Assembly: GCF_004337985.1 (NCBI RefSeq)
Contig: NC_043741.1
Span: forward strand, 4,192,140-4,256,139
DNA length: 64,000 nt
DNA from: Pyricularia pennisetigena
Taxonomy: Eukaryota > Ascomycota > Sordariomycetes > Magnaporthales > Pyriculariaceae
Direction of reading: 5' to 3'
Shown here: one piece after another, positions 45,884-56,370 of the stretch
How positions within the stretch are numbered: position 1 is the stretch's first letter
Layout: every line of letters starts with the position of its first letter
The notes under the pieces: generated by a model
Database searches by the model: none
Told to the model about the DNA's origin: nothing
What the model saw: only the letters and a program-made list of their open reading frames with translations
Position numbers and translations under genes: made by a program

Positions 45884-46312
45884 CTACGGCGCTTCCATAG
45901 AAAAGTCAGCAGACCACCGATGATTTGCAGGCGGCTGTTGCGGTCGTTCCATGGTGAGATCGTATGATAGCGGCCGCTGACGTTGCCGTGAGTGTGGTGC
46001 TGAAGCTACATGAGTGGGCCGAGACGGATGTGAAGGAGCAGATCTAGAAGTATCAGGGAGTAAGCCTCGCTGTTGCGGTGTGGTGCCGGGAGGATGCGGT
46101 CCGCGGGTTTCGGCAGAAGTGAAAGAGCTCCAAGAATAATGCGACGGCGCAGGTCGAGGTCCAGAAGCCTGGGGCAAGGCAGATGGTATGTATTGTGTGG
46201 GCGGTTGGTAAGTTTGACTGCCTGGTTGTCGCCAGGGCTGCGAGGGGAGGCCAAGTATGGACCCGTGAGTCCAGCCGGGATTAGACTGATGGCCTGGATA
46301 GACACCAGGATT
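45884..46312 (-). other. 142-codon open frame continuing CAF1 after its TAG stop
   Basis: After the CAF1 stop (TAG, 46313-46315) the same frame runs 142 sense codons to TAG at 45884-45886. The encoded sequence is Pro/Ser/Gln/Arg-rich, starting NPGVYPGHQSNPGWTHGS and ending HRWSADFSMEAP, much like the disordered tails of the host protein. Two other frames across this stretch are also open, as is common in coding DNA. It could be a readthrough extension, an extension reached by alternative splicing (a weak donor GTGGCG just before the stop and acceptor CTATCCAG just after it would remove 63 nt in frame), a tail recently lost to a nonsense change, or chance. Confidence 0.45.
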
Positions 46313-47991
46313 CTACCGTTGGTGGCTCGAGAACGCAAAGTGGCCAAACGCGCCACCTCCTCCACCAGGTGTCATTGGTCCCATGCCTCCCGCGCCCATG
46401 CCGTTTGTGTTGTGAGAGTGCGATACTGCTCCAGGAGTCGTCACCAGGCTAGCAGAAACGGTATTTGGAGTGCTAGGGCCATTCTGCTGTTGTTGCTGCT
46501 GGTGATGCTGCAAATGATGTCCTTGAGTGCCGTTTGCGCCGTCACCTTGGTTCCCGGCCGCGGCGGCATTGGCAGAAGCTAGGGACAGCGATGGCCCTGG
46601 CTCTGGGTCTTCTAGTCCCCATACCTGACCCAGAATGTCCTCTGGTAGCTTGCCGCCGAAGACTTTCTCGCGCATTTGGAAGAAAGCCCGACCGGTGAGT
46701 AGAGAATCCGAGCCTGCCTGGTGTGCAGGCCCTGTGCGCTTCACCTTGAGCACTTCGGCCAATGTCTCGAGTGTTGACTTGTGGTCGAACTTTTGCAGAG
46801 CATCCACGATAGCACCGTCGATCCCTTGGAAGCCTATTGCGTTGAGAGGCTTCATTTGGTGCTTCATGAAGTACTTAACATCGTATATGTTGGGGAAGAA
46901 CAACCTCAGCAGCTGCTTGAACTCGTCTTGGTCTTCCGGTAGCATATTGCACCAAAGAAGCTTGAGCAGGTAGCCAAAGTCGTAAGCACTGTGGAAGCTA
47001 ATCCATGAGATGCTCTCGTCGCACACCATGCCTGATGAGATCATCAGGGATGCGAATTCTTTGGGGTTGATTCCGTCGCGCTCCAGTGCGACAAAATCGA
47101 TGCCGGCCTGCAGGAGCGATTCGATTTGGGATTGGCTGTACATGTCATCCTTCAGTGAGAACTGAAAGTTGAACTGCCACGTATAGGGTAAAGGCCCCTG
47201 TTGCGCACTCCTCCGGCCTGCGGCACCCAATAGCTCCGCGACATCGGTAGAGTTGGGACGCGCCGGCGGGTTCTCGCCATCCTCGTTGAACAGGGTTATG
47301 CCTATCTGGATGACGTTGAGCATGTCAACGTTGGCCCGCAGGCACTGGTAGTGGTAGTCTCTCTTAGATCTGAAAGAGCCCATTGGCCTGCAAACCACGC
47401 CCGGGAAAGTTGTGTCCTGGAGAAGAACAAAAAAGTTGATTGTCAGTTTTGTGGTCAAGATACGAGCGCCCCGTAAACCTCTTCTCTCTTGCTCGTATCC
47501 CTGACGGCCACCTGGAAACATTCGCATCTCACCATTGATATGTAAGAATATCTCTCTATCAAGTCTCGCAACACAGCCATCTCCTCGTGAAGGTTGTGCT
47601 TCCACACTTCTCGTATACGACCCTTGGTCTGATTACGGGTGGGGTGGTCGACCATGACGCCATGGCTCTGTTGTGGATGATGTTGTTGTTGCTGCTGCTG
47701 ATGGTGTTGTTGGAGAGCGGCACCCTGAGAGAAACCCAGACGCGCCGCATGGCTGCCCAACCCCGAAGCATCGTGAGCGCCGAAGCCACTGGCAGCGTTC
47801 AGGCCGGCAGCCAGGCTCAGGGCTCCGTTGGCGGCGAAAGGGTTCAGTTGAGCATTGGGATTGATATAGGCCGGGTTCCCAAGCGGCGGCGGATGACCCC
47901 CGGCGTGGCCTTGGCCATGTGGAGGAAATTGATGCTGGTAGGGCGATATTGTGGTAGGCCCGGTCGGGAACCTGTTGGGCGGCGGAGGCAT
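46313..47991 (-). CDS. CAF1: CCR4-NOT deadenylase subunit CAF1/POP2
   Basis: CAF1 is the DEDD-family 3'-5' exonuclease of the CCR4-NOT complex, which shortens mRNA poly(A) tails. Two minus-strand exons, 47533-47991 and 46313-47416, with a 116-nt intron; 520 residues. The first 120 residues are a disordered Pro/Gly/Gln/His-rich extension with a QQQQQ run; the nuclease starts at IREVWKHNLHEEMAVLRDLI. Nuclease motifs: DTTFPGVVCRPMGSF, WISFHSAYDFGYLLKLL, FFPNIYDVKYFMKHQM and GPAHQAGSDSLLTGRAFF. Of the four metal ligands plus His, the three Asp and the His are present, but the Glu expected in DTEFPG is Thr. A Gly/His/Gln-rich tail follows, ending GHFAFSSHQR before TAG. An open frame of 142 codons follows that stop in phase. 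Confidence 0.94.
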
Positions 47992-48838
47992 ACTATCTGT
48001 CAGTCGCTATCTCGGTGCAGCCGTCACCGTCAGACTAGCGATTGTTGAAGCAATAGACGAGCTCCTTCGGTGTTGTCGACGGATCGGTGCGACGACGGCG
48101 GTGCATGAGGCAAATCAAAACCAGCGCCCAATATTCGGTCGAGGTCCCGCGGCGCCGGGTGGCTGTTGCGCCCTGTGCGATCGATCCGAAGACCAGGAAA
48201 AAAAAAGGTCGGTTGTTCTCCGTCCGTTCAGCGATTGGGGGGAAAAAATTGAAAAATCGTCAAGTCGGTAGTACGTATTGCGTAGATTGTGTTTCTTGGT
48301 TCACAGTGCACGGGAGAAAGGAGATGCAAATCAAAATAAAACCAACTGGGTTGGCGGTGATGTGTTGAACAACGTGTTCCCTCTGCAAGAATAAGGTACT
48401 CAGTTCTTTCGAATTTGGGCCGACATTAGCTGGCATGAACCCGCACTTGAGCTGCTGCATTAACGCTGCTGGACACTGCTCCCTCTGCAGCCTCTCATTG
48501 TAGGTAGACAGGACCAAGGTGCCTGCGTGCGCACTGCGGGACGGCTGCAGCTTAGCTTAGTCATACCTGTGCGACTTTGCTGGGTGGGGTCTGTGCTCAT
48601 ATCGAGGTTTGATAGGGCGTTGCTTTGCTCGGCCAACTAACGGCGGGCAGTTGTTGGAACACTGAACATGACCTTCAATTCACGTCAAACTCGGAATCGG
48701 GGTGAGACGACGACAACAACAACGAACGACGAAACCTACCTGCAACAGCCCAGGAAGTAGGTCTTTGGCCTTGGATTCCAATTGGCCTACTGTTGATCCC
48801 GGAAGCGTCTCGACCAGCGTGAAAACCGATTCCCCAAC
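47992..48838. other. divergent promoter region, CAF1 / complex I B12
   Basis: 847-base spacer from which CAF1 and the NDUFB3-like gene diverge. No gene seen. The right end has a CAACAACAACGAACGACGA stretch about 125 bases before the B12 start. Confidence 0.6.
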
Positions 48839-49331
48839 ATGTTTCCCTCAAGGTACAACCACGAGCTGCCAATCCTGCAATCGCCTAGTGATTTCCCTAA
48901 GACCTATCAAACGAAGCTGTAGATTTACTGATCGGTGTCGGAACCGTTTGGTCACGCAGGGCACTGAGGGCATACCAGCCCGGTCACTCGAAGCCCAACA
49001 TTACCGGCTTCGACCCCAAGACTTTTGTCGAAGCTGCTACCAAGAAGCGATACGACCCCTGGGAGCGATTGTCAGTCTAATCCTTTGAATATCTGAATCT
49101 CGCTCGGAGTACCATTGCACAGAACAAGAAAACAAGCTGACTCTTTTTCGGATTTCTTTTGTTTTGTTTCTGAATAGGGAATCGTGGCGGTACACTGGTC
49201 AGTTCAGCCGCTTCAACAGGTTCAAGGGCGCCTTCCCCGGCTTGGGCATAGCGACCGTCGCCTTTGCGGCCTACTGCACATACGAGCACTTCTTCCTCAA
49301 GGATGACCACCATGGTGAGGGCCACCACTAA
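48839..49331 (+). CDS. NADH:ubiquinone oxidoreductase B12 subunit (NDUFB3-like)
   Basis: Small accessory subunit of the membrane arm of mitochondrial complex I. Three exons: 48839-48852 (14 nt, MFPS plus two bases of Arg), 48960-49070 and 49178-49331, with two 107-nt GT-AG introns; 92 residues, as expected for the family. Hallmarks: NITGFDPKTFVEAATKKRYD, then PWERLESWRYTGQFSRFNRF, then KGAFPGLGIATVAFAAYCTY, the single membrane helix, and a His-rich end DDHHGEGHH. The start was found by asking which upstream ATG and donor give correct phase: ATGTTTCCCTCAAG|GTACAA joins the acceptor CACGCAG to read MFPSRALRAYQPGHSKPN. No single open frame covers it, so ORF-based calling would miss it. It is divergent from CAF1. 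Confidence 0.88.
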
Positions 49332-49977
49332 GGTCGCTGCTGGACGGGTGGGTTGGTCTGTGTACATATCTGAGCTTTAGGCAAGAATCGGATCTCGGCG
49401 TTTGTTGTTTGTCCAATCTTTCAAAAGATGTGATGGACTGTTGCAATGGGATGACGTGGGGGAAGAACATCCATACCAGCTGTGACGTACTAAATGTCCT
49501 TCAGAGCGTCTCACCAGTGAATCAACTCTTGGTTTTGTGATTCTACTAAGTAGCAGAAGCGGCTGTGTTCTTTTCACCGCGCGTTAACGTAATCGGATAA
49601 TTGTACTTCAAAACAGGCCATACTTGCTGGTTCATTTGGACCGAAAGTTGACTTTAATCTAGTCTGGATAATCTTTCTACGTCGCTGATAAAACAGACAG
49701 AGAGAAAAAAAAAAAAAAAAAGAGAGAGAGAGAGAGGGCTAATCTTTGAACAATACTCATGCTATAACCAATGCCTGGGATGCAGAGGAAACAAGAGGGG
49801 AATCACCTGGGCCCAACAAATTTCCATGCCGTCTATCCTTACCGGTAGGTATTGCCAACAATAGAAAGTCATATCCGTAATATCCTGAAACATTCACCAT
49901 TTTATCATCAAAAGCCTCCCATAACAAAATAATCGTACGAAGTTCAGCTATCCGCTGCCATATCCCGTAGTCTTAGA
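49332..49977. other. convergent intergenic region
   Basis: Spacer between the 3' ends of the complex I B12 gene and the coiled-coil protein gene. A 17-nt A run at 49705-49721 is followed by an (AG)n run to about 49737. Nothing coding. Confidence 0.65.
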
Positions 49978-51693
49978 TCATAACCCAACCCCATTCACCA
50001 GATCGAGCGCGCTCTCGACGGCACCCTCCAGTTCGCCGACTCTTTGCTTCAAGGCCTTGTTCTCATCCCTGAGCAGGCCGACCGTGTCCCAAGCCACGCC
50101 AGCGTCTTGGCCACGGCAGTTTGCACAGTTGGCAGGGCCAGCACTGTTGTCTACCGGAGATGCAGACGTCACGTTCCTTACCAGTTTTTGGAAGGCCGTC
50201 ATGGACTGATGTTTTTGCTGAGCCGGTGCAGACCGCTGGGGCAGCGCGCCTTTGCTGGCCAACGGCTTCGGGGCCGCCTTGGGCGGCACTTGTGGCGGCG
50301 CCATGGTAACCGAGGAGGGCGATCTCGGCAGGGCGGAGTTGGGGCTGTCGGTCGTGGTGGAACTCCGGGAGCGCGAGAAGACGCTCTCAACCTCAGCCAT
50401 GCTATCGTCATCGGTGTCGAAGCTATCAGCGCCACCGCTGCTGCGCCAGTTTTTCATCCTGCGCCGGTATTGGAGCTCTTCTACCGCCGCGTCGACGTCC
50501 AAGTCCTCGACGATGGATCCCTCTGATGCAGGACCGGCCCCATGCGTCTGCTGGTCGAGACGTACCTGCGGGCCCTTTGGGGAAGATACACCACCAGCTG
50601 CCGCGAGGAGTCTCGCCGTCTTTCGGCGCTCGGCAGCCAGTTCGTCGAGAAGCTCCCTCATTGCACGCTCTTGGTCGGCAGCCTTGTAGGCCATGTCCTC
50701 AAGTTGCATCTTGAGGTGCATAGCGCGGGTAGTCGCTTCCTCCATTTCTTCGAGATCGGCTTCTCGCTCAGCGCTCAGCTCGCGCAGTGCTCTGGCCTGC
50801 TCCGTGTAGCCGTTTTGAAGACGGCGGGCGAGAGCCACAGCGTTGACCTGTAGGTTCTTGTAAGCGGCGGGGGAGAAGGTGTCACCCGCGGCCGGGGCGC
50901 CCCCGGGGAATAGCGCCGCTTCCACGTTCAGGCTCGACAAATCATCTCGAGGCTCGCTGGACTTGGCCGAGGGGCTCAAGGAGGACTGTGTAAGCCGCGA
51001 CGATATTGCAGACATGCCCGAGGCGATGAAGGCGAATCTTGACGAAGCCGGCGAGGTCTGCCTCTCTCCCGGAGTCGACGTCCTGTTACTCCGCATCGGC
51101 GTTCCGTCTGTTGATGCAGGTGTGGGTTCATCCCTGGGAATGGCGCTGTCGGCGCCTCGTATGCTCAAAGGTGACAACAAACCGTCTCCCGCAGCCCCTT
51201 CACCTTGTCCGCTGCGAGATGACACGTCCGAAACCCTCTTGTTTTTCTTGCCATCGCCGGTGTAAGGCATCTCGACAGCCAAAGTAGGCCGCTGCTGCCT
51301 TCGCTCCGGCGAAGTAGCTCGGTTGATGAGGGCCAACGGCAACAGGCTCGTGCTGGACTGCTGCCTGCGGTGCAGAGATGCCAACGGTGGTGTCGAAGGC
51401 TCCCTGTAGGCGGCGGAGACGAACCCGCTGTGATATTCTTGTACCGGCTGGTGGCGGCGTTCTTCAGTAGTGATAGTGCCGGTGGTGGCGATGGTCAGGT
51501 CGTCAAGCTGTTGTGGAGGCGTCAAACGCGTCGGCGCGGACGCTGTGGCACTCTGTGAGTGGGTGGTTGGACTTTGATTCAGATTTGGTTGAATGCAGCG
51601 TGGGTCAGGGCGGGATAGCTGGGATATAGGAGATTCTGGTGGTGAGGAAAGAGAGGCAGAGGCCAAGCCCCTGGCCTTCGAGCTTAGCATCAT
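49978..51693 (-). CDS. coiled-coil protein of unknown function
   Basis: Single exon, 571 residues, not assigned to a named family. Residues 1-270 are Ser/Pro/Thr-rich and disordered. Residues about 280-370 form a strong coiled coil (RALRELSAEREADLEEMEEA, then MHLKMQLEDMAYKAADQERA, then ELLDELAAERRKTARLL). An acidic/basic stretch follows (VEELQYRRRMKNWRSSG, DSFDTDDDSMAEVESVF), then a Pro/Ala-rich linker. The last 50 residues combine a CANC pair with a second short coiled coil (CANCRGQDAGVAWDTVGLLR, DENKALKQRVGELEGAV); this end looks the most constrained and may be a dimerisation or docking module. The long stop-free frame, clear segment structure and antisense-open frames support a real gene. 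A scaffold role (polarity, septum or microtubule) is only a guess from architecture. Confidence 0.8.
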   Translation of the reverse strand: MMLSSKARGLASASLSSPPESPISQLSRPDPRCIQPNLNQSPTTHSQSATASAPTRLTPPQQLDDLTIATTGTITTEERRHQPVQEYHSGFVSAAYREPSTPPLASLHRRQQSSTSLLPLALINRATSPERRQQRPTLAVEMPYTGDGKKNKRVSDVSSRSGQGEGAAGDGLLSPLSIRGADSAIPRDEPTPASTDGTPMRSNRTSTPGERQTSPASSRFAFIASGMSAISSRLTQSSLSPSAKSSEPRDDLSSLNVEAALFPGGAPAAGDTFSPAAYKNLQVNAVALARRLQNGYTEQARALRELSAEREADLEEMEEATTRAMHLKMQLEDMAYKAADQERAMRELLDELAAERRKTARLLAAAGGVSSPKGPQVRLDQQTHGAGPASEGSIVEDLDVDAAVEELQYRRRMKNWRSSGGADSFDTDDDSMAEVESVFSRSRSSTTTDSPNSALPRSPSSVTMAPPQVPPKAAPKPLASKGALPQRSAPAQQKHQSMTAFQKLVRNVTSASPVDNSAGPANCANCRGQDAGVAWDTVGLLRDENKALKQRVGELEGAVESALDLVNGVGL

Positions 51694-52175
51694 GCGTTAA
51701 GGTTTCGGGGTCAATATCCCTAGGGCGAGCGTCGGCGCAACGCTGCACGCCTGTTGGAGCCCGCGGGGCCAGCCAGGGTAGGATGAGGGCCCAGCCAATT
51801 TCGAACTGAGCGGTGGGAATCAGGCAAGTGTAAAACGGAGCAAAGGGAACCTTGTCCTCGGGAGGTAAGTCGAGAGGACTTTGGGCAACAGCAGTACCGA
51901 GTGCTGCATGCTAAGTTAGGTGGTGACCTAGGTACCTCAGACAAAGCCTAGGTTTCCAAAAAGAAGTTGCCCACTTCAGCTGGCAGCGGGAGCCGAAGTT
52001 CGCTCGGATGTCCACTCAGCAACTTGTAATGAAACGAAACAAAGCACGCCGAAATTGTTTTGTTTTTTTTTTCTTTTTTTCTGTTGGAGGCGATCAGTGC
52101 CCGACGTCAGGGTCCAGACGACTACTGTGGACTAACAGTGGTTCTCAATGCGTAAACCGCAGATTGCTCTTAAAG

Positions 52176-52220
<45 letters not shown>

Positions 52221-53818
52221 GCAGGGATGAACTGCTACGTCGGGGTGGGTTGTTGGAACGTTTGAATGGTTGCGAAGTAAAAACAAAGCCACTTACTTCC
52301 CTGCACCGTGCATTGACGTGTGGAATATAACCTGATGACAGAAGCGTCGGGTGCCGCCCGGTACTGTGCTGTTTTGTGGCTTGTGATTTGGCAGGTATCC
52401 TGTAGGTACCGGAAACTAAGCAACTTAGCAGCATCCGAGGTTTGGGGAGGATTTCTGAACTAAAAACCACAGGATTCCCTGCTTAAAGTGCTTGCAGGAT
52501 AAAATGTAAACCATTCGATTTGCTGCTCATGATCAAGAATAAAATCAGTTAACTCATACCGTTCACATGAGCAACCAAATCTTAGTACAAGAATAAACAA
52601 AGAACAGGGATCTTTGTTTGTTTATCAAGCAAGGGTGGTGACGCATGTCCTTTGTGCACTGGTTCACGGGGGCTTGCTGGGCTATTTTTCCCCTCGTGGG
52701 GTCTCTGGCTGGCTACCTTACTCAGATCCTGGCCTGCAAGTCTTGATTTCCTTGGTTTCCCAGGTTCCCTGCCAGCATCCACACGGTCGTCATTGGCTAC
52801 ATGCAGCATTCCACCTGCACTGGAGGACTCCGATCCCCCAGTGGTTCGTTCAGGTTAGACAACGCTTTGGTGGCTGACCAGCGGGGCGTACAGCACTTGG
52901 CTATGGGTTCAGCCACCCAACGTTTGCATGCCAGCCACCCACTGTAAGCGGAAGCCGATTCGTGCAAACCCACGACTGAGAAGGCCTTTGTGAACATTAT
53001 GCTACCCATCGAGATTTATTACCGTTTGTATCACGTTATCCGAGGGAAGAGGCTGCGAGTAGCCAATTATCTCCTAGGTTAGCTTTGTCTCCGGACCTGC
53101 GTGATGTTGGGAAAGCTATTCAAAGTGGCTACACGGTAACAGATGACGTTTGCTATGAACTGGGCCGAATCTGCCACAACAAAGCGCCTGCTTGAGGAAA
53201 TATGCACTAGACACCGTCTCGTACTCAATTTGTTGAGCTGCGATATACCTCAAGATCACAAACAGTCACTTTACCCCTGGAAGTCTAGATGGGTCCGTGG
53301 ATTCGCTTCTTGCTACTATACGGCAGAAGGGGGGGGCTGGTAATATTTTATTTTCCTTTGGAGCATTATGTTGCGTGGCTCGCCACATTGCTCGCTTTCC
53401 AACTAGTTTCACCACTTGATCCCGCAGAGTCTAGAGACGATTTACGACTTGATGTCTTTTGGAGGAAAAAAAAAAAGGGTGGGTGCTTCCTCACCCAATG
53501 CAAGATTGTCCAGCCATCCAACCGTCCAACCTGCTTGAGGACTGATAAAAAAAAAAAAAAGAATTATGCCTGAAATAATCCAGTTAGAGTTTCCGTGATA
53601 TTCCCACACCTGCCTAAATCGGACCTCAAAGTTGGTCTACAGCTCAGCAATGAGATTGGCTTTACTTGTTCGGTTTGATATATCACCTCCTAGGTGAATC
53701 CTCAACATCAAGTGTCTCCTATAACTACGCAAACGGACCGTATTCGACCATCCATAAAAGTCCTGCCTTTTTTATTAGGATCTGGGTCTTGGTCCGTTTC
53801 ATATCAGAGCTCATACAA
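51694..53818. other. intergenic region, 2.1 kb
   Basis: Promoter side of the coiled-coil gene and 3' flank of AOS1. Holds GACCTAGGTACCTCAG at 51926-51941, A40 at 52180-52219 and shorter A runs near 53466 and 53547. No gene supported. Confidence 0.55.
52180..52219. repeat. A40 homopolymer
   Basis: The longest homopolymer in the window, about 490 bases upstream of the coiled-coil gene on the minus strand. Length may be inexact, because such runs are error-prone in sequencing. Confidence 0.9.
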
Positions 53819-55265
53819 TTACTGTCCGAGGGTCATGTCCGGTCCAGGCACAGTCATGTCCGGGCCGGCCATATTCACCGGAGGGATCATCAACGACGGA
53901 TCCGGCACCACACCAGCAGCCAGGGCGTTGCTGCTATCCACAGCAAACTGCACACCCGCCGGGGATGAGAAGACCAGCTGGCCGCTGCCGAGCTGGTCAT
54001 CTTCTGGATGGAGAGGGTACATATTGGCCTCCATGGTGTTTCCGTCAAAGATGAGAGTGTTTTGGATGGGAGCCTGCGACGCGCCGAGCACGTTGATGAC
54101 GTCTTGGGCCAACTGGCCGCCGATAATTGCAGTCACGGGGGCCAGCTCGCTGCCAATGTTCTGAAGGAAGCTGCGGAGCACTTCGGACTTGAGCGTCGAG
54201 ACGGGCAGTCCCAGCTTGTGATGCCGTTCGGTGGCAAGCGTCGTGAAGCGTTCGAGGTCTTCGCGGCGGTTGAGAGCGGGTAGGCGGCCCTTCTCCTGCT
54301 GGAATTCGAAAAGCGCCCGAAGGCACGAAAGGACGGGCGTAACGGCACGTAGGCGGCGGGGTGACTTGCGGTACTCCTCGGGGAGCGGCGCCACGTCGGA
54401 CAACGTCCAAGTGGAGTAGCGCTCACGCTTGGTGACGCGCTCGATGGACTTGCCGCCCTCCTTCTTCACCTGGACATCGATGATGTCCCGCGTCCTAGAC
54501 TCGGGCTGCAACTTGGTGGCGACGTTGCCCTCGTCGCGCTGTATGACAAAGACGTGCTCGATCAGGTCGGCAAAGATATAGCCGTAGAAGCCGTGCGAGC
54601 CCGCGGCGTAGAAGGGTTTGTTCACGATGCGGGTGGCCAGGTTTATGATGTTGAAGGCATCAGGATCCAGGTCAGTGGCGATGACGACGCTGAAGTTCTG
54701 GAAGTAATTGGGGCCTCTTGTCCGGATGTCCTCCTTATCGACAATAACGTTGACGCGAGGGTTCAACTTGCGCAGGTTGATGCTGGCCGCCTCAGCGCGA
54801 TTCATCCCCAGGTGGCCCTCATCCTCGGATAGCAGGAACTGAGCTCCAAAGTCGACGGCGGTAACGACCTCGTGATCGACAATGGTCAGAGAGTTGATGC
54901 CAGCAAGAACCAGATTCTTGGCGATCTCGTTGGCCAACGCCTTGACAGTGACCAGGAGGACGTTGGCGGAACGGATCTTTTCCTGCGCCTGCATTCCCCA
55001 TAATCTGATTTGGCGATCGTACAGGGCAATTTCGTCTTAAGACGATTGAGCCCAATCAAACAAACAAAAAAGATTTCAGATCCAGGTCAGCTTCGATTCA
55101 TCATCAAAGGTCGATGATTTCTGTGCTGCCAGCCACTCTAAACTCACCTGCACTAATGCCACCTGCCTGGTGTGCATTGCCATTGGCATCAGGTTGTGCT
55201 GTAGCCTGAGCCTGTTGCACTTGTCCCACTGGCGGCAGCACCGCTTCTGTCATTGAGTCCTGCAT
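53819..55265 (-). CDS. AOS1: SUMO-activating enzyme subunit AOS1
   Basis: AOS1 pairs with UBA2 to form the E1 that adenylates SUMO; AOS1 supplies part of the adenylation fold and UBA2 the catalytic Cys. Two minus-strand exons, 55148-55265 and 53819-55035; 444 residues, longer than yeast Aos1 owing to an N-terminal Gln/Ala leader and a Pro/Met-rich tail ending PDMTVPGPDMTLGQ. The ThiF-like fold is clear: EIALYDRQIRLWGMQAQEKI, then NVLLVTVKALANEIAKNLVL (nucleotide-binding strand-helix), VVIATDLDPDAFNIINLATR, FYAAGSHGFYGYIFADLIEH, and AIIGGQLAQDVINVLGASQA near the end. The intron acceptor is the less usual AAG. Two in-frame ATGs are possible starts, 55265 and 55253. Gly residues of the usual nucleotide loop are replaced (VTVKALANE), in line with the VxVKALANE-like form I expect in fungal AOS1. 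Confidence 0.94.
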
Positions 55266-55801
55266 TGTATGCTAGGGCTGAATATGATTTGAACTTTCAG
55301 CCGATAGCCTTGGATTTCTTTGTCAGGTATTTGCGATATGACAGGCCTCAGCTCGGATTTTACTCATAAAAGCATGTCGTCGTTATTGATAATATGTGCC
55401 TTGGTTTGTTTTTCTTCTTCTCCTTGGATGGCGATGCGTTTGGTTGCGCAAGCTTAGATGAGTTGAGGTAGGTTAAAATGGCAAATGAGAGCTTTGTTAC
55501 GGATTTCTGGGGTCTGGATGCTCCAGGTTCAAAGGCCAATCAATACGCTTGCTCTCCTGCGACGGGGATGCGCCACAAAGAAATGCAAGAGTCTTGGATA
55601 TATTGCGAGTCGTCTGGAAAGGTCAGCTTCAAGGTACGACCTTTCCTTTGTCGCATCTAATTGCTGATTTGATTTTTAGTATCAAAAATGGGAGATAGGT
55701 CATGAGTTTCTTGATAGCCTAGCCAGTTTGAGTTGGGTGGAATATGCAGGACTACCTAGAGTACTGTACCCGTGCGCAGGCGAGTAAACAGACTTTCAGT
55801 C

Positions 55802-55825
55802 TTTTTTTTTTTTTTTTTTTTTTTT
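55802..55825. repeat. T24 homopolymer
   Basis: Run of 24 T, about 540 bases upstream of AOS1. Confidence 0.9.
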
Positions 55826-56309
55826 GCAACGGGGTCTGGATAGCCCGGCCAGTGGATCAAATCATTGATGATGCAGGCTCTGTATTGGCGTTTCCGCACA
55901 AGCCTGGGTGGGCGGGCCGTGTTCGTATCTGGGCTGAGATGGTTTTACTTTTCTTTTTTTTATGGACGTCCTACATGTAAATCATCTTGCTTAATTAGCC
56001 ACCTCAGCTTTTGTCTTGTCGCATTCTGCAAACATTACATATGGAACACATACATGTACAGTACGTGCCATTTTCCTTGAATGGATTCTAAATTTAGGTA
56101 TAATTGGTCGTTCCTCGTCCAGTATGCCCTAGCCTAAAAAGATGGCAAAATTTATTCCAAATGTTTATTCGAATCAAAATATTCAGAGTCAAGTAGCTGA
56201 ATTATAGCCTCCAAGGGAGTTCCACCTCAATCGAAAACAGCCGGGTTGCATCGGTGTCGTCTCTCTACCTACTTGGCGGCGTGGTCATGTTGTGGTGAGA
56301 GGTGTGAAT

Positions 56310-56314
<5 letters not shown>

Positions 56315-56357
<43 letters not shown>

Positions 56358-56370
56358 TGGTGGTGGTGGT
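56315..56370. repeat. (TG)21 then (GGT)n microsatellite
   Basis: Perfect TG dinucleotide run of 42 bases at 56315-56356 grading into GGTGGTGGTGGT. Alternating purine-pyrimidine TG runs can adopt Z-DNA. It lies about 470 bases upstream of the next start codon. Confidence 0.95.

Noticed and set aside
46073..46582. 169-codon plus-strand frame overlapping CAF1
   Set aside because: Antisense of the CAF1 exon and its in-frame extension; Arg-rich composition is the mirror of Pro/Ser/Gln codons.
50044..51265. Several plus-strand frames of 100-160 codons
   Set aside because: Antisense shadows of the 571-residue coiled-coil gene, whose high-GC codons leave other frames open.
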